A stretch of DNA of 64,000 nucleotides from Batillaria attramentaria (Eukaryota; Mollusca; Gastropoda; Batillariidae): the NCBI GenBank assembly GCA_018292915.2, contig JACVVK020000444.1:62001-126000 (forward strand), given 5' to 3'. The notes below the pieces were generated by a model. That model did no database searches and was not told the origin of the DNA. It saw nothing but the letters and a program-made list of their open reading frames with translations. The position numbers and the translations under genes were made by a program. Below, piece by piece: positions 32,078 to 43,732 of the stretch (positions are counted from its first letter, which is position 1; every line of letters starts with the position of its first letter).

Positions 32078-33968
32078 GCACACACGCCGCACGCGTGCAC
32101 TCACGCACACACCCCTAAACGTTACACGAGGAAAAAAAATACCTAACAAGCAGCCGCTTTTTTTCCCGCATAATTTGCCCATTCAGCGACTGAAAAAAAG
32201 AAGAAGAAGTAAACGAAAAACAAAAAGAACATTGCATGTGGCTGTACGCCAAGACTGGGCGAGTTTTATATCGCTCACCCTCCTCAATCCCTTCTTTTAG
32301 ACTTCCGGAAAAAAAAATAGACGAAACCAAGCCCGCTTTAAAGATTTCTTCACTTTTTTTTCTGAACCTTATTATACCACCGGCTTCCTAGAGCGAATTT
32401 CATCCTGGCGCCATATGACGGCGATAAGCACTGAACAACACCACTCTTTGTCTTGCATAAAGCCGCAGTATGCGACAGTAAACATAGACTACATAACCAC
32501 CGGCCTGAAACCCTGGATTGGGTTATCATAACCATCACCAGTTTATCAAGCTTCAGGAGCCGGAACGTGAGAAAGCTCGGCAGTTTCTAGATTCGAGACT
32601 GACGCACTACAGACCCATTCCTAACACAGCGAGAAGTATATTGCGATAAGGTACTGCTATGTGTGGGCTGCCGGCGAAATTATGTTTGCGTCCGCGCTGA
32701 TAGATCTGCGATGGTGGTGATGGTAATATTTGGATATTACGTTATGTGTCTGAGTTTTTGTTGTTGCTAGAAACGGTTCATGGAGCGGAGTTTGGGAATA
32801 CGTCTGAAGCCTGGGATAAACGTTATTTGCAGAGAGAGGCAGACTCAGTCAGTGTTGGTGAGACACGCACGTTTGGGGAAGAGAAAACGTTGGTGAGTGT
32901 GTTTGCTTTAAGTTTGGTTTGCCGTATGCCCACTTATTTATATAATTATTATCCTTGAGAGCTTAAACAGGATGATTCCGTCTTTGCTCAGCCAGCTTGT
33001 GTTTTGGACTATTTTCGCGTTTGAGTGCGCCCCTTTACGCTCAAAATACTCTATCTTGATAACTGGTGCAGCTCTTAATGCGATACACTTTGCGCGAGCG
33101 GTCGATCATTCAGATTCTGTGACTGTTGTTACACTTCTGTGGTCGCCGCGTCAACGAGTACGCCTTTGGTGGCTCAGTGCCAGCATTGCAGTCGCTGTCA
33201 CTGTGCATGTGTCTAAATTAATGGCGTGATGATAGATACCACGAAAACAGCTCAGAACGATCTGTAAAAATTAAAAAAAAAAAGGTAGCATTAGCCCCGT
33301 TAACATGTCATCGAGAGCATAAAGCACTACCGTTCTATGCTTCACAAAGGCAACGTTTGGTGTAGAACTATTGTGCAATTACTATGGGAAGCTGGAAATA
33401 GTCTACCTTAGTAAAGCTCTGAAAGCAATACGCTGACGAACGAGGAGAACTTCAACAGCCCAAACCTCTCCTATTCAGCCGTGCGACAAGACTGTGGTAA
33501 ACGCTGTGCGTTTCGGCTTCTGTTTGCTTAGATGTGCATGTGTCTACGTGGTACGATAATAGACATCATCAAAAGAGGACTGAGAGATTTGCGAGCCTAG
33601 AATGTCCGAAGGTGAGCCGTTACGTTAGTAAACACCGTGATTGTTGTAAAGTTTTTGTCGGTTTCGCTGACTGAAAAAAACACTGATCGAAACGTAATTA
33701 AGGTAGAAAGTTTAGTATGGATTTTTCTTTCTTTCTTTTAAAGGAAAGAAGGAGTCGGGAGGAGGTAAACTTTGTGACTTCCGTAGCTCAGACGCGAGCT
33801 GGTTGAATGAAAATCGATATGTAATTTGGACACATCGTGAGCGAATGCAACCCTAGACAGGAGTAAGCCTTTTCTTTTCGTACTGCGCCCCTGAGTAGAT
33901 ATAAATTTGCTTCTAAGCTTTGGCGTAGTGTTGGAGTGACAGTGTCTCCGTCTTTTCAGCTGACTTCA
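31346..33968. other. Non-coding stretch with microsatellites
   Basis: (GT)n at 31630-31647, (TC)n at 31857-31886, GT and G run at 31900-31927, (TC)n-(AC)n at 31980-32075. Between 33200 and 33700 two segments share GTGCATGTGTCTA and similar downstream text, suggesting a weak old duplication. No gene. Confidence 0.55.
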
Positions 33969-34350
33969 GCTCTCAGCACAGAAGTAAATATTTATATAAC
34001 TCTGTGGATCTCAGCACAGTTACACGTACATGTTCATGTCGTGACATCAAAACACTGAAAGTTTAGATATATTGAGCTCTCAGCACAGAAGTATGTATTT
34101 ATATAGCTCTGTTGCTCTCAGCATTTTGCGTGTTTGTCGTGACAACAAGACATTGAAAGTCTCTCGGCACAGAAGTACGTATTTATAAAGCTCTGTGGCT
34201 CTCAGCATTTACGTGTTTGTCGTGATAACAAGACATTGAAATTTTAGATATATTGAGCTCTGGGCACAGAAGTACATATTTTATAGATAGCTCTGTGGCT
34301 CGCAGCATTTGCGTACATGTCGTGATAACAAGACATTGAAATTTTAGATA
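33969..34350. repeat. Degenerate tandem repeat, four units of 85-106 bp
   Basis: Units begin near 33969, 34075, 34160 and 34256, each with CTC(A/G)GCACAGAAGTA, TATTTATA, AGCTCTGTGGCTC(T)CAGCA, TGTCGTGA(C/T)AACAAGACATT and TTTAGATA. Later units are more alike than the first. Non-coding. Confidence 0.9.
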
Positions 34351-34381
34351 CAAGCCAAATCGGTTCGGTATGAAGTTGTTA

Positions 34382-34559
34382 CAGTCGAACCTGCCAAGGC
34401 GGTCACCTGTATAAGCTATGCCACTGTCTAACCTGGTCACCCCAGAGGATCCCCTGACATGCTAGCTGGTGACACGCCACCCTGGATAACACGGTCACCT
34501 GCCTAAGGCGGTCAGTTTGACCCCGTCCCTTGGGTGACCGCCTTACACAGGTTTGACTG
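34382..34559. mobile_element. Tc1/mariner-type MITE, 178 bp
   Basis: Ends are inverted: CAGTCGAACCTGCC..AAGGCGGTCACC at the left and GGGTGACCGCCTTACACAGG then TTTGACTG at the right. TA lies at both borders (34380-34381 and 34560-34561). A further internal inverted set (CGGTCACCTGCCTAAGGCGG) makes the element strongly self-complementary. No coding. TIR style fits Tc1/mariner/pogo non-autonomous elements. Confidence 0.85.
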
Positions 34560-35223
34560 TATCTTTAATTCTGCAGTTTGGACTCATACGAACAGTAAAC
34601 TGTACACAATTCCATTTACACCGCCAGTAGTTTGTCTGGTGGAGCTGACTCGAATTCAGACGCCGAAGTTAAATTGAAGTTCACAAGTTTATCGGATCAA
34701 CTTTCCACAGAAGGTCTCGAACTTTCAAAACACCGCGACTGAACGGTTGCCAAGATTTCGATTTTCAAAATTAATTAAGTTCACAGTGAACTGTTAAGGT
34801 CGGCTCTCTCCCATTGGGCGAAGCTTGACTGGTCGCGTGCTGGATGTCTTGTATCTCCAGTTTTTAATGGCTTGTTTTGACTGGGTCGTCTGTTGACATG
34901 GCGTCTTTATCTGCGGGCGCAAGTAAACCTTTGGATTATAAGCTGTTAATGTCCGTGCACGTCGGAACTCAGTGGAGATTAGCTGATAGACTGATACGGG
35001 TATCTAGGCTGCTTTTGTAAACTTTTGTCAATGAACTGTTGCGTCGCTGTGTGTAAACAGTGTATGGAACATACGCTTTGGGTGGACAAAGCGTTTTCTC
35101 TGAAAATGAAGGGTTTTTGTGTTGGTCTGCTAAGTTTTGCTGTTGTTTTCCTTCCAGATACCTGCAACCCCCTCCCCCTCCCCCTCCACTGCAACGCCTC
35201 CTCCCCGCTGAACAAGGGGGCGG

Positions 35224-35268
<45 letters not shown>

Positions 35269-36175
35269 CCGAGTTGCATAAACACAATGATCACATGCTC
35301 ATTCATAAATAGCACAGTTTCAAACAAGCGCCTGTTCCTTGCCGGTTTTGCGCAACTGTGAAAGCGTCAACTTCCAAACAATAACTCTGTCTAAACACCC
35401 AGACTGTTCGTCAACAAAGGATCAGGTCAGTAACAATTAACCATTCATCCGGCGAGTAACCCCTTTACCACAGATATTCAGGCGTCCCCCCTCCCACTTC
35501 AGTGCAATCTCTTAGGAGGGAATTTTACTCGTCGTTTAAATATTTCTTTAGGTTTTGAAAGGAAGCGGGAAGGTCCTCCCCCTCAAACTGCTACCGGGCT
35601 TGAACGGAGCCACTGCAGTTAAAAGCCGCTGGATAAACACGGGCCTGTGACGTTTCACCGCTGCCTCCAACCGATGGCAATTGTCGCTAAGAAAACATCC
35701 GCGGAGGAACGTGCGAATATAGAGATTGGGCCTTTTGTTGATGGAAATTTTGCGACAGACGTGCGGAGTTTCTCCGAGTGTCAAGCATTTTGTGTGGATT
35801 GTTTGCTGTGCTGCGATGTGTGTCAGTCGCAAACCTTCCTCTGATTGGATGGAAACAGCCAGATCTGCGTGCGTTGTTATCATGGATGACTTCATTCTTG
35901 CGGGCTTCTTTCTCCTTCCGCAGCGGATCGGCTGTCGCTGAGTAATACGGACATTTTTGTCGCACCGGATCGCTCCCTTCCCGGAAGGTCAGTATGTTTG
36001 TCAATTTTGCCTGTAGCGGGATTTCCGGTGAGCTGAAATCACTTGTTATGTACGATTACTCCTGTCTGGTCGTTAATCTTACGATTCCGACGAGTCTGTT
36101 CCGAACGCTAGAAAAGGTCTTGGGTTCTCATGTAATCTCTACGGGAATTCTGTGTGCATAAAACTCGGAGACTTT
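34560..36175. other. Non-coding stretch
   Basis: (AC)n at 35229-35263 after a CTCCCC-rich patch (35170-35220). The frames at 35548-35895 (-) and 35647-35941 (+) have no domain and overlap on opposite strands. Confidence 0.45.
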
Positions 36176-36920
36176 GCAACAGCACACTGCTGTCACAGGG
36201 AAGCATATAAGCTTCCTGTTAGCATGTGAAGGGTTAAACTGAAGGTCATTAGTCGGTTGGCTACATCACTGACTGAGGTTTCATTGACGGTTGATGGGAC
36301 GAGTACGCTGTTGTCACAACGAACCACATCAACTTCCCCGGAACCTCATGTAAAGGTTTAAAATGAAGGATCTTAGCTGACTACGTCAGTGCTAGGTTTC
36401 AGAGACTGCTGCTGAGAACAGAATGTTTTTGTCACACCGAAGCATATAATAGCTACTTCTCTTTAACACATTTCGTACCGCGCACGAGTATCCTACGCTT
36501 TTGACTCTTTTTGGGTTCTGGGCCTGTATGCAAAAATCAGGCAAGATTAACGGTTCCTTGACGGCTCTCACTGCAGCAAACACGAGTATAATCAAAGTAC
36601 AACACTCCCGCTAAGCCAGATTTAAGTCCATGCACACATAGAATACGTACGATTTTTTTTTAATTGGGGCCACTGATGCAGAACCTCAAACTTACTTGGT
36701 AGGAATTGAATTCATTTACTCTTGATATAGAAAAGGGGTAATCCGCAGGCCCTTAGTTAGTTGACTGCGTTACAGACTGAGGTTCTAGAGGCCGCTGCTG
36801 GAAACCCTGAGCGCGCTCTTGTCACTCTTTCATAATTATCCTCTTGGCCTGGAAAAGGACCGCAGTCCTTTTAGTCAGTTGACTGCGTCACTGACGTTTC
36901 AGGAACTGTTATGTACTGCC
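36176..36920. repeat. Degenerate tandem repeat, about 118 bp unit, one unit split by an insertion
   Basis: Units near 36180, 36300, 36420 and 36808 share CTGTTGTCACA..GAAGCATAT, GTAAAGGGTTAAAATGAAGG, CTTAGTCAGTTGACTACGTC, ACTGACTGAGGTTTCA and GCTGCTG. The third unit is broken by about 245 foreign bases (about 36470-36715) and resumes at AAAAGGGGTAATCCGCAGG. Confidence 0.75.
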
Positions 36921-37616
36921 AATTAGCTTGCGTGTGCCGTGCGGATTGGGGCGTATTGTGCGGAGCGTCAGTCAGGGACACACAGCGGAAGGACGGATGG
37001 TGGTTGTAGACGAGACTCGAAGTAATGTCAAGGCACATCGCGGGTTTTATCGCTCACCCGCTGTATTGACATTTTCTCGTCACTGGAAAAACAACAACAG
37101 GGACATCTCTGCCGGCGGCGAGGAGGAAATGCCGTGTAAGGTGCCTTACCGCCGAAGCCATTTGCCCGCCAGCTTAGAAGACGACACGTTTAATGTAAAT
37201 ACGCCTCCTCTAAGGTGGCTCCGGGGTTGAACAAAAGTGGTAGCGCCTGTGAAGTTTAAGTAAACCACAGTGTCGGATTCTGGTGGTGTGGAGGTTTGCT
37301 TTCGACGTTACAAGTGATTGAAGTTTGGAGGGACCACGTTGTCCAGGGACAAGCCGTGCAGGAATCTGCAGGTGCAGCTGCTGTCACAATGCAGTATGAT
37401 CTGCAGCAAAGGTACGAGAAAGGCTGTGACCTTTTCATTATGTCTTCCATCGATAAATAGCTTACCTGTGAGTTTCAGCACAATACCACCTTGTTTGGTT
37501 TGGCAGCAGTAATTACACACGTTTTGCTTACGACACAGTTGAAGAAAGTGTCTACTACATGCGAGAACTCTGTGTTCTTGAAACTGACTGCATAAAGCTG
37601 TCCAGTTCTTGTGTTA
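36921..37616. other. Non-coding stretch, no gene supported
   Basis: The 100-codon frame at 36928-37230 (+) is in a GC-richer patch but has no recognised domain or splice context. Confidence 0.35.
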
Positions 37617-37690
37617 ATAATAATAATAATAATAAATATTCATTTGCGCTTATTCTCTTTGAGCTCTAAGCGCTTACAGAGAAGGTAAAA
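37617..37690 (-). repeat. Retroposon 3' end with (ATT)n tail
   Basis: On the minus strand: TGTAAGCGCTTAGAGCTC, AAGCGCAAATGAAT then (ATT)n (read as (AAT)n at 37617-37636). A typical invertebrate LINE terminus; nothing upstream is recognisable. Confidence 0.6.
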
Positions 37691-37747
37691 TAACTAAAAG
37701 AAACTAAAAGCTACTAGAAAGATAAAAAACACTAAAATAGCTAAAAG

Positions 37748-37813
<66 letters not shown>

Positions 37814-38726
37814 AACTACTGGCTGCTGACCCTAAGAAGTAAGATACGGTTAACAAAATCCGTGATAGAGGAGGTGGAGGAGGAGGAGGAGGGGGGGGGG
37901 GGGTACTCATATCTGCGTGTCTCTATTTTTAGCAGAGCCCCGTATATTTGAACGCCATATGTTTGTCCGTTCGTCTCTTGGCACGTCAGGCCGGGGTACT
38001 TTCCGTCGCTTGACGTTCCCGGTTTTAATCGGGTTTTATCTTTCCCTGCGCCATGGCTCCCTTCAGAAGTTGTAACATTAACAGCCAGGGTCACGCTCAA
38101 CAATCAGCACTGACCACTGATTCAAGAAAGGGCTGTTTGGTGCCAGATTGTTACCCGATACAAATTACCAGTCTTGTATAGCACGTGCCCTGAAGGACGT
38201 ACGTACGTGGTCGTTGGTCGTCCCGCAAAAACAACAGCCATTCTCCGTTAATGTAGGGCCTGTTACTCCGTCTCCTTCCGCAGTTTACGGAGAGGCTGAC
38301 GGATTTAACAGCCTCCGAATGTGCGGAGAATGGCCAAAGAACTGCCCATCAACGACTGACCGGACATCCGGGGAAGCGGTCATTTTGTCTGTCTCCAGGA
38401 GGAGTGGGCGCGAAGAGGCACTAGGAAGAGGTGTCAAGGAACTGCTTATAAGCCGCCAGTCGTCCGTGCTTGGAGTTCCTGATTTTTCAACAAATAGACA
38501 TCACTTTAGTTTAAAATGAGGACTGAGATGGTTTAAAAAAGCTTTTCATCTCACATTTTATGCTAAATAGGAACAGGGCTTTGGAAGAAAACTTACGTTT
38601 TTATTTCGAAATCTGGCCTGAAAGCATGTTAGTGATAATGATGACATTGCGGCGTCGACAATTGCTGTTGTTGATGCTAATGAAGATGACTGATGATGAG
38701 AATGATTGTGAAGGAGGATACAGACG
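37691..38726. other. Non-coding stretch with (AC)n
   Basis: CTAAAA repeats (37691-37745), (AC)n at 37750-37807, a GAG/G tract at 37870-37903. The 123-codon frame at 38148-38519 (+) has no domain. Confidence 0.45.
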
Positions 38727-38734
38727 AGATTGAT

Positions 38735-38785
<51 letters not shown>
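38727..38785. repeat. (ATTG)n microsatellite
   Basis: About 14 units of GATT in one block. Confidence 0.95.
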
Positions 38786-38786
<1 letters not shown>

Positions 38787-39312
38787 CAGAACGTTCATAA
38801 ATAACTTCGACAGCTCGTGTAATCTCACCCTTCATCGAAATCTCTCTTACAACCTGAATTCTTATAATTATCTCGCTCGTTATATCACATTAAAAAACTT
38901 TGACATTCAGGAACAACCTGACATTTGCAGATTGTAACCGTCTCTGCTGAAGAAGCGCTACATGTGCCATGCGGCCGGTACTTAGCTGGGGTTGTATGGA
39001 TTTCCATCCGAGAAAAAAAAAAAAAAAGGACCTAAGTCTCAAGCGCGATGGATTCGAGAGACGCTTAGACCCTTTATTCTAGATGACAGTAGCACTGGCT
39101 GGCAGTTCTCGACGTCGGGAGGTGGTAGGGGTTTAGCTCTACACAGGGAGGCGGATTATCTCGGCTCACTCTGCCGCAATGGCCTCGCGCTAAGTGACGG
39201 ACGTGGATTACGGGCCTTGACGGCTTCAGTGTAGGGGGCGCAGCTGCGGCGGTGGCTGGTGCACGGTGGGAGATTCGTTTTGTTCAGTTTTGAAAGAGAC
39301 AGAGGACGGTAG

Positions 39313-39317
<5 letters not shown>
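38786..39317. other. Non-coding stretch with a short palindromic motif
   Basis: 39049-39084 carries the CTAAGTCTCAAGCGC ... GACGCTTAGACCC motif related to 28907-28976. No gene. Confidence 0.4.
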
Positions 39318-39345
<28 letters not shown>

Positions 39346-39425
39346 CAATGACAAATCCTTTATTTGACAACGGTTAAAGTTACAGACGCTATGGCCCTTT
39401 CGCAACTTGAAGTTGCTACATTAAA
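39318..39425 (-). repeat. Retroposon 3' end, family R-TC copy 1
   Basis: (GA)n at 39318-39343, then CAATGACAAATCCTTTATTT, GACAACGGTTAAAGTTACAG and CAACTTGAAGTTGC. It matches 48961-49020 and, partly, 44593-44632. On the minus strand the element ends AAATAAAGG.. and a (TC)n tail. Confidence 0.75.
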
Positions 39426-40123
39426 AAGATAAAGAAAAGAAAGCAGATAAAAAGAAACGAAAAAAAAAATTGAGAGAGAGAGAGAGAGAGTCCTATTTCA
39501 TGTGACAGACATCGCCCCTGTCAATTTTCTTAGTGTGGGAAAACTTAAAAGATAAATTTTTATATAACCGCACGTGATGCCTGTGCTATTTTTATTTTAA
39601 TGGCTTTGCGTATACAGGTGTTTCTCTCTTGCTTACTTTCTTGAACGATGACATTTTGTCGTCGCGCAGTCGTAGGCGCGCAAGCAGACGGATGAACTTA
39701 AGGTTTGATGTAGACAACTATTTCAGTGCTGACCGAGTCGATTTTATTTCTTGTTTATCACCATCGCGCGGTGTTGTCGCCATTGTCCTGTCATAAATTT
39801 ATTTTATGGTTTGTGTGACGGACGTTTCTCATGCCAGAGTCTGTCCAGACATTGTAAATGTTTTATTGTACCTAAATGAATTCGATCGTGATAGGTTGAG
39901 ACCTAATTCAGGTGTATGTCTCCACTTCTGTCTACAGGTACCATGCTCGTACCTCTTACTACCTTGTCTTATCGAGACCATTAATTTTATGCTTCGGTAT
40001 TTTTATGTTAAAGTGGGGCTGTGCACCCGACACTATATAATACCTGGATGTGTCGCAATATTCCTTCGATTGTGAAAGGAGAAGTCCCAGTGTATTAAGA
40101 CGTTCGTATAGGCAACACGGACA
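39426..40123. other. Non-coding stretch, nothing recognised
   Basis: A second short (GA)n at 39473-39490. No supported gene. Confidence 0.4.
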
Positions 40124-40400
40124 CAGGGGCGTAGGAACCACGGGGGCCCTGGGGGCCCAGGCCCCCGTTCGATTTTTGGAAGGCGGGGTCCGAATATCTT
40201 TGGGCCCCCCTTGCTTTTGATAAGAGGAGAGGGGGCCCACCAGTGGTGCCCCCCCCCCCACCCCCCCTGCAATGCTGTCGCAGGACATAATCCTTTGCAG
40301 TCAACACACACACACACACACACACCCTTCTTCACCCCGGCCGTATGGCTCACCCGACTTAGTGGGCCCCCCTTCCTCTCAGCATCTTCCTACGCGCCTG
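40124..40400. mobile_element. hAT-like MITE with CAGGGGCGTAGGAA ends
   Basis: Starts CAGGGGCGTAGGAA (40124-40137) and ends TTCCTACGCGCCTG (40387-40400), inverted with one mismatch. Sub-terminal GGGGGCCC/GGGCCCCCC blocks add self-complementarity. An (AC)n (40303-40324) lies inside. The 8 bp expected of hAT duplications is not conserved at the flanks, so the copy is old. Confidence 0.65.
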
Positions 40401-40446
40401 AACACCTGCATAGCCTTCACCTTCCACTCCCCTTTGAACACCGCCC

Positions 40447-40481
<35 letters not shown>

Positions 40482-41165
40482 CGACAATCCAGTAAACACC
40501 CTGGTTTTTGCCCCTCTTCTCTTTGGTGACATTATCATTATGCTGTGTCACGCCTACGTTCGTTAAGACAGTTGACTTTTTACCTTGTTCAGTTTGATTT
40601 ATCGCGGTCCTAACGCCCTCTACCTATCATCTTATTGCACCATGAAGATGTTTACAAGGCTATTTTAAGTCCGGCTGTTTACTGACCTTCTCTCCAAATA
40701 GTCGGCAACTACAGTCATGAATGATCTGTTCGATATCCCATTTATCTTTAGTTCATACCGCATTTAACTTCCAGCCTGCGTATTGAAGAAGGCATCCCCC
40801 CACTGGCAAAATTAATGCACCTAAGACATTTTCTCTTCCTGTCGTAGCTGTCAGCCGTAAATTTGGTCGACTTTCCGCTAACGGGTTATGTGTGCACGTT
40901 CATCTACGTAACATCTCCTTATTTGGGGTTTATGACGTTTCGGCCTTCGATCGAGATTTCGATTGCAGAGACATTCTGTGTGTCGTCTGCTCTTTTACTG
41001 CTAGCGTGGTCCCTCATTTCCCACATATTTTATCGATAACCGGGAAAGCCGTAGAAAGATTCCGGAGCATCACGCGAGAGATGACGAGGCAGTTTAAAGC
41101 GACCTTCTGCCATGGCACCAGGAACTCCCAAAATTTCAACAAACAAAAGTATTTTGTACTTGGGA
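40401..41165. other. Non-coding stretch with C run and (TC)n
   Basis: C run and (TC)n at 40442-40480. The open frame starting at 40892 runs into the repeat at 41166 and is not accepted. Confidence 0.45.
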
Positions 41166-41500
41166 ATTTGGATGGATATTTCCTTTCCAAATCGTGTCAT
41201 AATCACGTGAGGACTTGTTTACGGTGTCCCGCCCTCGTGTACACACGCACGCACAAATATCAAGTGTGCACGCTAGAAATCCCACGTCCATCTCCCGAAG
41301 AAAAAAATAGGCTGTTGCCGGTGGCGTGGTAAACAGAAATACTGTCGCACGCACCAGAGAGAACAGCAGGGTGGAGGTTTGCACATAAAGTAGCGCTTAG
41401 CGGCAGCAGGCTTTCACTGCTTCGTCCTCCAGCTCTGCGGCGCCATGAGCATTTCAGAAGAGATGGATATGTGCGCCTAGGAGGTCTACCATACCATACA
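41166..41500 (+). mobile_element. SINE family S2, copy lacking the tRNA head
   Basis: Matches the body of the 47202-47625 element in opposite orientation: TCCTTTCCAAATCG, AATCACGTGA, CCCGCCCTCGTGTACAC, CACAAATATCAAGT, AAATCCCACGTCCATCT, GGTGGCGTGG, AGTAGCGCTTAGCGGCAGCA and CATTTCAGAA.AGATGGATA. It ends in CCATACCATAC-like repeats. The start is just inside the point where the tRNA-like head would join. Confidence 0.92.
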
Positions 41501-42222
41501 ATAGTATGATCGATCAGCAGACCAACATTTTGGCTCATATCTTCGCAGCAACGGCCCATAGAAGCCTACCGTTTTACCGCTTGCTGGATGATTCCACGCT
41601 TTTGTCAGCGTAGGAAGGCCGGGCCGATCTTTTAGCTCCAAAAGACAGATAGTGTCCCTTTAAGGGCAACATCATATACGCCGGATGATATTTTTCTAAG
41701 TGGGACTCCTTCGCTGACGCGTTGTGAAGGCGTGAGCAAGGATGCACATGAAAATATTGTGTGAGGGTGTATATTAGTATTGTGATAGGGATTTTCTCCG
41801 TGTGGTATTTTCAGTGGTAAAATCCAATACGTGTGACGCACGATGCGTTTCAAGAATGAAGTCAAAACCTCAGTGTCGGGGGATGTCCGGGTCTATATCT
41901 AAATTTACTTATCTTGGCCGCGTCATACTACGTCATACTACGTAATTCACGACTTCGCGTCGGTGTGTTTTCGAATTTATATAGTGTTGATTTTTTGAAA
42001 AAATTGTGTTACGTCACAATGCTTTAAAAGACTTTGCTTAAGGCTCGTGTTGTAACAGTCTGGAAGGTTCTTCTGTGTTGAACGGATGCAGACTCAAAGA
42101 CGGGTGTGTACACTAAAAGAGCAAAAGAATAAGACGGGTGTTTGATTTTTAATCGCAGGAGTCAAGGTAAGCTGACAACGTGTTACTACTCTCTAATTCT
42201 CTGCACTAGGGGCCCGGAAGTT
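41501..42222. other. Non-coding stretch, nothing recognised
   Basis: A short exact duplication CATACTACGT occurs at 41924-41942. No gene. Confidence 0.4.
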
Positions 42223-42226
42223 AACT

Positions 42227-42266
<40 letters not shown>
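42223..42266. repeat. (TAG)n microsatellite
   Basis: About 14 perfect TAG units. Confidence 0.95.
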
Positions 42267-42393
42267 AAATATAGAATAGAAGAAAGCTAACATTTTTGCT
42301 CACCGTTCAAAGTAATTTTGGTATTGCAGATATGCAAGTTTCTTACGCGTAAAACTTACTCTGTTTGACTCACTCTTCGTCTTGTCAGAATGT

Positions 42394-42394
<1 letters not shown>

Positions 42395-42439
<45 letters not shown>
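42395..42439. repeat. (TC)n microsatellite
   Basis: About 22 TC units. Confidence 0.95.
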
Positions 42440-42442
<3 letters not shown>

Positions 42443-42712
42443 CCCGCTCTCTCTTGTACATGTTGAATTGATTTTATAATTATGCCTGTTTTACGACGCA
42501 CCTGCTCAAATGTCACGACTTCGTTCGCCACGCCAAATTACATTTCATATTAAATACAAACCGATAAGATCAAGTTCTGTTGAAATTATATTTTGTTTTT
42601 GCCAGCAGGTGTTCTCCAGCTGTGGAACATTATGCGATTGTTAATCATGTTCGTGTGTGTATTAAAACTGTAATTGATTGTCTAAAAAGAATGGACAGTA
42701 GGGTTTACATCA

Positions 42713-42753
42713 TTCTGTCTGTCTGTCTGCCTGTCCGTCTCCCCGTCTCCGTC

Positions 42754-42786
<33 letters not shown>

Positions 42787-42787
42787 G

Positions 42788-42852
<65 letters not shown>

Positions 42853-42861
42853 TTTACGTGC

Positions 42862-42930
<69 letters not shown>
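42713..42930. repeat. Compound microsatellite (TCTG)n-(TC)n-(AC)n-loop-(GT)n
   Basis: TCTG and TC to 42806, (CA)n at 42807-42849, a 16-base spacer (GCTTTTACGTGCACAT), then (GT)n to 42930. The (AC)n and (GT)n arms are reverse complements and could fold into a hairpin of about 40 bp stem. Confidence 0.95.
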
Positions 42931-42932
<2 letters not shown>

Positions 42933-43044
42933 GACTTCCTTCTTTTGATTTAGTTATATTTAGTAGTAGCAACAACATGTTCTAAAACTGACTGCTACTT
43001 CAAAACATTCAGCCGTTGGAAAATAAAGATTTATTTCATTGTTC

Positions 43045-43180
43045 TTCTTCTTCGTCTTCTTCTTCTTCTCTCTCTCTCTCTCTCTCTCTCGCTCTCGCAC
43101 TGCACCTGATACACACACTTACCTACCTATTCCGGGTTGTTGAGCAACCTCTCGGTGTTTGTATCAGCTGCCCCCCCCCC

Positions 43181-43225
<45 letters not shown>
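43045..43225. repeat. TTC and (TC)n cluster
   Basis: TTC trinucleotides, (TC)n, C run (43171-43181) and two long (TC)n blocks up to 43225. The last block is the tail of the repeat that follows. Confidence 0.9.
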
Positions 43226-43226
<1 letters not shown>

Positions 43227-43290
43227 GAGTAATCAATAGTCACGAGATGTAGTAAAGTTTTCTGCTCGTGATGTCAGTCGTTCCTTCCTC
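43226..43290 (-). repeat. Retroposon 3' end, family R-GA copy 1
   Basis: Reverse complement of 48727-48806: CATCACGAG(C/T)AGAAAACT, TTACTACATCTCGTGACT and TTGA..., followed on its own strand by (GA)n. Only about 60-80 bases are shared. Confidence 0.75.
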
Positions 43291-43732
43291 GTTGATTCAA
43301 GCATAGCGTTCTCAAGCAGTCTTCGGTCCCAGGCTGTGTTTCGAATGTCTCCTTTTTTCTTTTTCTTTTTTTTCCCCACCGGCGATTGTCTCAGCAAAGA
43401 GAACGATAACCATACGGCTTTGTATTGTTCATCAGAACTCCTCCCCCCCCCCCCCCCCACACACACTCTATTTCTTCATCAGCCCCCAGCCCCTGTGTGT
43501 CACTTGACTAAGGGGTATTTCCTAGACCGTAACTTTGGGCACAAAGATAAGATCCGGTTTGTCATGAACTGTTTCTTTCTCAGTCGTGTTTTGTTTTGTT
43601 TTCACGCATGAGTGAATTTCAGTTGCAGCTGCAGGGCATTCTAGGGTGGTCACGGTGGTTGTTATTGTTGTTGTTGTTGTTGCTGCTGCTGCTGCTTATT
43701 TCTTGCGACTGATTGGGAATATGTGATTATCG
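43291..43732. other. Non-coding stretch with T, C and GTT tracts
   Basis: T-rich tract near 43350-43373, C run at 43443-43458, (GTT)n-(GCT)n at 43660-43694. No gene. Confidence 0.45.

Noticed and set aside
33200..33700. Possible 330 bp tandem duplication
   Set aside because: Only GTGCATGTGTCTA and a few short blocks agree; too weak to list without an alignment.
36928..37230. 100-codon frame in a GC-richer patch
   Set aside because: No domain, no relative in the window, no support beyond its length.
38148..38519. 123-codon open frame
   Set aside because: Nothing recognisable; length is within chance for this base composition.
43016..43228. Ser/Leu-rich frames and Val-Cys or Arg-Glu frames across the window
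   Set aside because: They are translations of (TC)n, (GT)n and (GA)n microsatellites.
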